Assembly: GCA_015178975.1 (NCBI GenBank)
Contig: WHVD01000055.1
Coordinates: 1 to 64,000, forward strand
DNA length: 64,000 bases
Origin: Hysterangium stoloniferum
Lineage: Eukaryota > Basidiomycota > Agaricomycetes > Hysterangiales > Hysterangiaceae
Reading direction: 5' to 3'
Below the pieces are notes generated by a model, which did not search any database, was not told the origin of the DNA, and saw nothing but the letters and a program-made list of their open reading frames with translations. The stretch's first letter is position 1. The number at the start of each line of letters is the position of its first letter. Positions 58,926 through 64,000 of the stretch are shown here, one piece after another. Made by a program: the position numbers and the translations under genes.

Positions 58926-59519
58926 GGTCACCCAACATGTAAAGAACACATAGTGTGATTAAGGATATTTTGACCTTCAATCCCTTGAAATGCGCCCAAA
59001 TTCCTAAAAACAAAACCACTACACCTGGTCATGGGGCTAGAACCCAGATATGTGTTAGAATAAGCATATTGAGAAAAGTGCATTAAGCAATATGCGAAAG
59101 ATAAAAGTAAATCTATATCATTTGACCTAGTGAGCTCATAGGCAAATGGATAGTGACATACATGAAATCTAAGCTATTCATATATATTCTAAGAACAATA
59201 GTAATGTGGTAACAAAAAGGCAGAAACTTCTAGCATCATCATCATCATCATATAAATTGGTGGGTGGTGGGCACTTGTTATGTATTTTTAGGTTTTTCCG
59301 ATTTTTAACCAATCTCCCCTTAAACAAATTGATAAAAACAAGTTCAAATGTACTTATATTGCGACGAAATTATTGTACAATACTCTTCTGAATTTAACCT
59401 GATTTTTTACAATTTATTTCATATTTTTATGATTTATTTTGGGAGAACTATCAAAATTCTACTGTTTATTCTTTTTTAACTAAAAATCTTCGAAGTCGGC
59501 CTTCTGGCACTTATTGCAC
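58926..59519. other. Non-coding stretch
   Basis: AT-rich; an (ATC)5 microsatellite lies at about 59234-59250. No gene seen. Confidence 0.5.
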
Positions 59520-60003
59520 AATATTCGTCACAATGGTGACACTCGTCACAATGGTGACACTCGTCACAACAGTGACATTCGTCACAATGGTGACATTCAT
59601 CACAACAAGTGACATTCATCATAACAAGTGACATTCATCACAACAAGTGACTGTCATCACAACAAGTGACTGTCATCACAACAAGTGACTGTCGTCACAA
59701 CAAGTGACTGTCGTCACAACAAGTGACTGTCGTCACAACAGTGACTGTCGTCACAACAGTGACTGTCGTCACAACAGTGACTGTCGTCACAACAGTGACT
59801 GTCGTCACAACAGTGACTGTCGTCACAACAGTGACTGTCGTCACAACAGTGACTGTCGTCACAACAGTGACTGTCGTCACAACAGTGACTGTCGTCACAA
59901 CAGTGACTGTCGTCACAACAGTGACTGTCGTCACAACAGTGACGGTGACTGTCGTCACAACAGTGATGGTGACTGTCGTCACAACAAGTGACTGTCATCA
60001 CAA
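59520..60003. repeat. 18-bp minisatellite with an internal palindrome
   Basis: About 25 copies of GTCACAACAGTGACTGTC. Each unit contains GTCAC .. GTGAC arms able to fold. Units at the edges are variants (AATGGTGAC, AACAAGTGAC). The 18-bp period leaves several frames open on both strands, encoding Thr/Val or Cys/Asp/His repeats; these are not taken as genes. Confidence 0.95.
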
Positions 60004-60269
60004 AATGCGACGACTTGTCACAAACGCGACACGCGCGGGAAAATTATGTAATCACCGTGCGCACGAAATCAGCAACTAGTAGAAACTCCTGGAATATTCC
60101 AGCAGATTCCAGGTAAAATAGCTAAAAATAGGTAAAACAAGTAGCTAGAACATTCTCCCATGTCTCAGATTTTACTGTATATAAGGAGCTCTGCTCCACC
60201 ACTGAAATATAACTTAATTTTAACCCATTTACTATACCACATCAGTGTGCCACTGCATCAGCTAACTTA

Positions 60270-60515
60270 TTCCACCCCTAGTTGGGCTGTTGGATAAATA
60301 TATATAAACACTTAGTCACCTCTAGTTGAGCTGCTGACCTAAGCTATCTCAGGATCCATTGTCACCTCTAGTTGAGCTTCTGACATAATAATCCTACCCC
60401 CTTGTCACCTCTAGTTGAGCTTCTGACAAACAACTTGTTCCCTTTTTGCCACCTCTTAGTTGAGTAGCTGGCTATCCTTTATTACTAATCCACCTCTAGT
60501 TGAGTAGTTGGTTAT
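60270..60515 (+). repeat. Six spaced copies of a CACCTCTAGTTGAG motif
   Basis: Copies near 60277, 60322, 60363, 60406, 60450 and 60490, at about 40-45 bp intervals, each followed by CTNCTG(A/G)C-like sequence. A TATATAAGGAGCT box lies at about 60178, so this may be the R/U5 part of an LTR. Confidence 0.65.
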
Positions 60516-60949
60516 CAATTTAAGTAATAAATATATTAGGTTATATTGAGATTAGAAATACATATATTCTAATTTCTACCCGGTTTTTGGCATAAACAAA
60601 TACTGAGAATATTCTTGCAGAATCCTTAAGACTACATTAAGATCCTGATAAGTTAGTATCACAGTAGACCCTGCAGGTTAGTGTAAATAAAGCATATATT
60701 AGCCAAATAGTGTTTTATTCTATATCTAATCTTTTGACCTGTTTATAAATATTTTTACTGTTTGATAAATAGTATAAAATATATATAAACTAGCTAGAAT
60801 CGAAGTCGAATCTAGTTTCGGAATCAGTGAATTGTTATTCATATTTTAGTAGTGTTTTTACAAAAAAAGAACAAACTTGCACAAGCAGCTCTCAAAACCT
60901 TCTTTGCGAAGTAGGGTGCATATATTCAAGTAAACTCTTGACTTCAGGG
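60516..60949. other. Non-coding stretch
   Basis: AT-rich, no gene recognised. Confidence 0.5.
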
Positions 60950-61787
60950 TGTTAGGATACACACACAGGCCGGGTTTCCAGAGAAACCCGCGGGATATCC
61001 GGTAGGACTTGGCTTCAGCTTATAGGCTGCACTCTCGCTAGATCGTGTTGTCCAATTTCAAACAGACAGACGGGGATCCCGGGGAGTTCGGGCGGGGTTC
61101 GTGGGTCGTAGGTTGTAAGTCGGGTCGTGGGTCGTAAGTCGGAGGTCGTGGGTCGTGAGTCGAGTTGGTTGAGAGAGATAGATGCGCCGGAGCCCGTGGG
61201 CTCCGACTAGTGCGAGCGATGTGAATCGAGTAAGGTTTTAGAGCGGAAAATATTATTAGATTACTGGGGGGAATCTAAGCTAATTTTCTGACTGGATTGT
61301 ATGTACAACATCTGCCAGTTTATATAGACCATGGAGTGAATGACATACCAAATCCAGTAATGGCGAAACGAAACTAACAAAACATGAAACGGGAATAGTA
61401 AACACCAAATTGGTGTTAGGAATGGAACGGAACGGAGCGGAGTCCGAATCGTGACAAAGCATAACCCATAACGGGAAACAGAGCGGGAGCGGAGTCCTAA
61501 ATCGTGACAGGTCATTTGACTAAAACGGGAATGGGGCTCGATTAGAGCGGTAACGGGATTCTAAGCGGGGACCGGTGACTGATGCGTGGGACGAAGACGG
61601 ACATAGACAGAGATGGAGTCTGGGGGAAGTCCGGTGACTGATATGTGTCGTAATGAGGTCGAACGTAACGAGTCTTGACATAACGGAGTCCGGGCAGGAA
61701 ATCCTATAAACAGACGATTGGTGCTTGTAGCACGTGGGGGCGTACGGGTTAGTGCCCGGAGTCCGGCAGGATTGTCCGGTCATAACA
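60950..61787 (-). repeat. Solo LTR, family B; perfect TSD CAGGG
   Basis: TGTTAGGATA .. GGTCATAACA, with CAGGG at 60945-60949 and 61788-61792. Well preserved. A short GTCGTGGGTCGTAAGTCG tandem repeat lies near 61090-61165. Confidence 0.97.
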
Positions 61788-62120
61788 CAGGGGTTCTAAG
61801 TCTATTTAGGCTGCCACTGATTAATATCAAATACTTAAATTATTTTACCTTGCAGTGAATTGAGTATTTGCACATTTTGATAGAGCATTGGACTCCTTTT
61901 TCGGAAAATAGTATTAAAATAAGGCTAATACATAACAGCACTTTTAGGTGCCCCTGTGAGGGTGCGTTAGCGCCCGAATTCCCGTACAAGGCAGGTAAAA
62001 GGTACCATCAAAAGGTACCATTATTAGTGCCATATCGCGATATTTGTCAGTGTGGGAGCATTTTCAAGTGCACGGGAGTATTTTTGATGCCATGGGACCT
62101 TTTCTCCAAGTGTGGGTCAC
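61788..62120. other. Non-coding stretch
   Basis: Flank of the minisatellite. AAGGTACCAT is duplicated near 62000. No gene. Confidence 0.45.
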
Positions 62121-62700
62121 TTGCGGGAGCTTTGTGATGCCGCAGGAGCTTTGTGATGCCACAGGAGCTTTGTGACGCCACAGGAGCTTTGTGACACCAC
62201 AGGAGCTTTGTGACACCACAGGAGCTTTGTGACGCCACAGGAGCTTTGTGACGCCACAGGAGCTCTGTGACGCCACAGGAGCTTTGTGACGCCACAGGAG
62301 CTTTGTGACACCACAGGAGCTTTGTGACGCCACAGGAGCTTTGTGACGCCACAGGAGCTCTGTGACGCCACAGGAGCTTTGTGACGCCACAGGAGCTTTG
62401 TGACGCCACAGGAGCTTTGTGACGCCACAGGAGCTTTGTGACGCCACAGGAGCTTTGTGATGCCACAGGAGCTTTGTGACGCCACAGGAGCTTTGTGACG
62501 CCACAGGAGCTTTGTGATGCCACAGGAGCTTTGTGACGCCACAGGAGCTTTGTGATGCCACAGGAGCTTTGTGACGCCACAGGAGCTTTGTGACGCCACA
62601 GGAGCTTTGTGACGCCACAGGAGCTTTGTGACGCCACAGGAGCTTTGTGACGCCACAGGAGCTTTGTGACGACTGACGCCACAGGAGCTTTGTAATGTCA
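62121..62700. repeat. 19-bp minisatellite
   Basis: About 30 copies of GACGCCACAGGAGCTTTGT with scattered C/T and A/G variants. The CACA..AGCT..TGTG core is an imperfect palindrome. Because 19 is not a multiple of 3 and the unit has no minus-strand stop in any phase, all three minus frames are open over ~600 bp. Confidence 0.97.
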
Positions 62701-62958
62701 CGGTCTGGAAGCCCGCTGTCAAGCCTCAAGGCTGCCACTCTTATTTCCCTTCCCCCTTCTCACCCAGCCCTCTCCTCCTCAGGTTGGCATCTGCAATTAT
62801 TTCTCAATATATTAGACCTTTATCAAGGTGTGTTGAGGACCGTATTTAATCCTATTTGATTTCACTTTTTTTAATAAATTCAATATTTATTTTCATGTTA
62901 TTATGCAGACAGAATTTGCCCCCCTTCTGACCCTCTACTTTCCATATTAGAGGTGGAC
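62701..62958. other. Non-coding spacer
   Basis: Pyrimidine-rich near 62740-62780; no gene. Confidence 0.4.
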
Positions 62959-63595
62959 TGTTACAACTGTGTCGTGACCCCTCACAAGCTGATGGCCCCG
63001 ATGGTATAACATCATAGTATTTGTCTGTCTTCAATCAGCTCGACATCTCGGACGCCGTTGGTGTCCCGACACTGATGTATACCCTCCCAGCTATTCAAAC
63101 CTGACTACGCCTTTTCTGTCTGGTTATGCTTTGATACATACGTCCCTTTCCATTATGATGATCCGTTTTACACTATGTCTCACCTATGTCTATATATATA
63201 TATGTAACCCTCGAACTATTTCCTTTTACCATAGTCCTGCTCTCAGTTATCATCAGCCTCCGAACTAATCATAAACTTCCCATTCCTAGTCAAGCTTATT
63301 GTTAATGCCGTCTTCTGCCTTTCTCCCCATTAGTATTTTCTAGACGCCTGTTACTCGTATATGAACCCGCTGTAGTTGTAGTTACTAGGCAATCAGAATA
63401 TCGACTCAGAACATCCCTCTAGCTCTGTTATAAGTATCTCGCCATCCGCATCCTTGGTCTCCAATCTTCACCCGCCCAAAATCTAAGGACATTCAATGTG
63501 AACTTGTGAGGGTGCAGCACATAAGCTGAAGCCAAGTCCTTCCGTTCGGCCCCCATCAGTTACCCGACATTTAGCCCATCAGTCAGTTCTTAACA
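62959..63595 (+). repeat. Solo LTR, family A; perfect TSD TGGAC
   Basis: TGTTACAACT .. CAGTTCTTAACA, with TGGAC at 62954-62958 and 63596-63600. It is ~80 bp shorter than 6899-7619, with part of the middle missing near 63430-63470. Confidence 0.97.
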
Positions 63596-63732
63596 TGGAC
63601 CTTCTCTGAGGTATTTCTGGACTTTTGGGGCTACATCAAAGGTGTGGTGAGTCTCTACTTATTATTAATTAATTTTCCCTTTTTTTAATGATTAAATATT
63701 TTATTTTCAGTCACATTGCTCTTTCCCAGCAG

Positions 63733-64000
63733 TGTTAAGATACACACACAGGCCGGGTTCCCAGAGAAACCCGCGGGATATCCGGTAGGACTTGGCTTCA
63801 GCTTATAGGCTGCGCCCTCACTAGATCGTGTTGTCCAATTTCAAACGGACGGACGGGGATCCTGGGGAGTCCGGGCAGGGTTCGTGGGTCGTAGGTCGTA
63901 AGTCAGAGGTCGTGGCTCGTAGGTCGGGGGTCGTGGGTCATGAGTCGAGTTGGTTGAGAGAGGTAGATGCGCCGGAGCCCGTGGGCTCCGACTAGTGTGA
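63733..64000 (-). repeat. LTR, family B, cut by window end
   Basis: TGTTAAGATA CACACACAGG .. continues as in 60950-61225 to the window edge, including the shared motif at 63786-63817. Confidence 0.95.

Noticed and set aside
59695-60079. Thr/Val-repeat and Cys/Asp/His-repeat open frames on both strands
   Set aside because: They are the 18-bp minisatellite read in different frames.
62047-62738. Three overlapping ~200-residue open frames on the minus strand
   Set aside because: All three come from the 19-bp minisatellite, whose period visits every frame without a stop. No gene is supported.

Overview
This window looks like nuclear DNA of a basidiomycete fungus, probably an Agaricomycete. The evidence is short GT..AG introns of about 45-80 bp with YTNAY branch points, a chromodomain Ty3/gypsy element, DIRS-like and Tc1/mariner elements, a Stealth-type phosphotransferase, and kinase and P-loop GTPase families typical of mushroom genomes. 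No tRNA, rRNA or CRISPR array was recognised. The species is not identified.

Layout. 1-7619 is a nearly complete Ty3/gypsy element (5' LTR cut by the window edge) that also carries a spliced antisense gene. 7620-13532 is LTR debris with nested insertions and a small TIR element. 13589-19402 is a P-loop GTPase-like gene whose middle is a chain of 55 consecutive micro-exons: 54 of exactly 3 nt and one of 6 nt. 19403-24381 is more LTR debris. 24382-38065 is the gene island: a KAPA-synthase-like aminotransferase (-), a GUP1-type MBOAT acyltransferase (-, 11 exons), a fusion of a truncated PMCA-type Ca2+-ATPase with a protein kinase (+), and a Stealth-family sugar phosphotransferase (+, 11 exons, one of 10 nt). 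39406-47287 is a graveyard of gypsy and copia relics split by solo LTRs, most with visible 5-bp target duplications. 48266-50993 is a second gene ending in the same kinase module, fused to an unrelated N-terminus and lying between ~320-bp direct repeats. 51521-58925 is a decayed DIRS-like tyrosine-recombinase retroelement hit by a solo LTR and a Tc1 element. 59520-64000 holds minisatellites and three more LTRs.

Most striking. (1) The micro-exon chain keeps frame from the GTPase N-terminal half to its C-terminal exons. In its second half the introns are near-identical tandem copies while the enclosed triplets differ. (2) One kinase module, introns included, is attached to two different N-terminal halves. 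(3) A retrotransposon carries on its opposite strand a three-exon gene for a Zn2Cys6-like coiled-coil protein. All gene models come from reading splice signals and frames by eye; no alignment, expression data or database search was available, so family names rest on recognised motifs.
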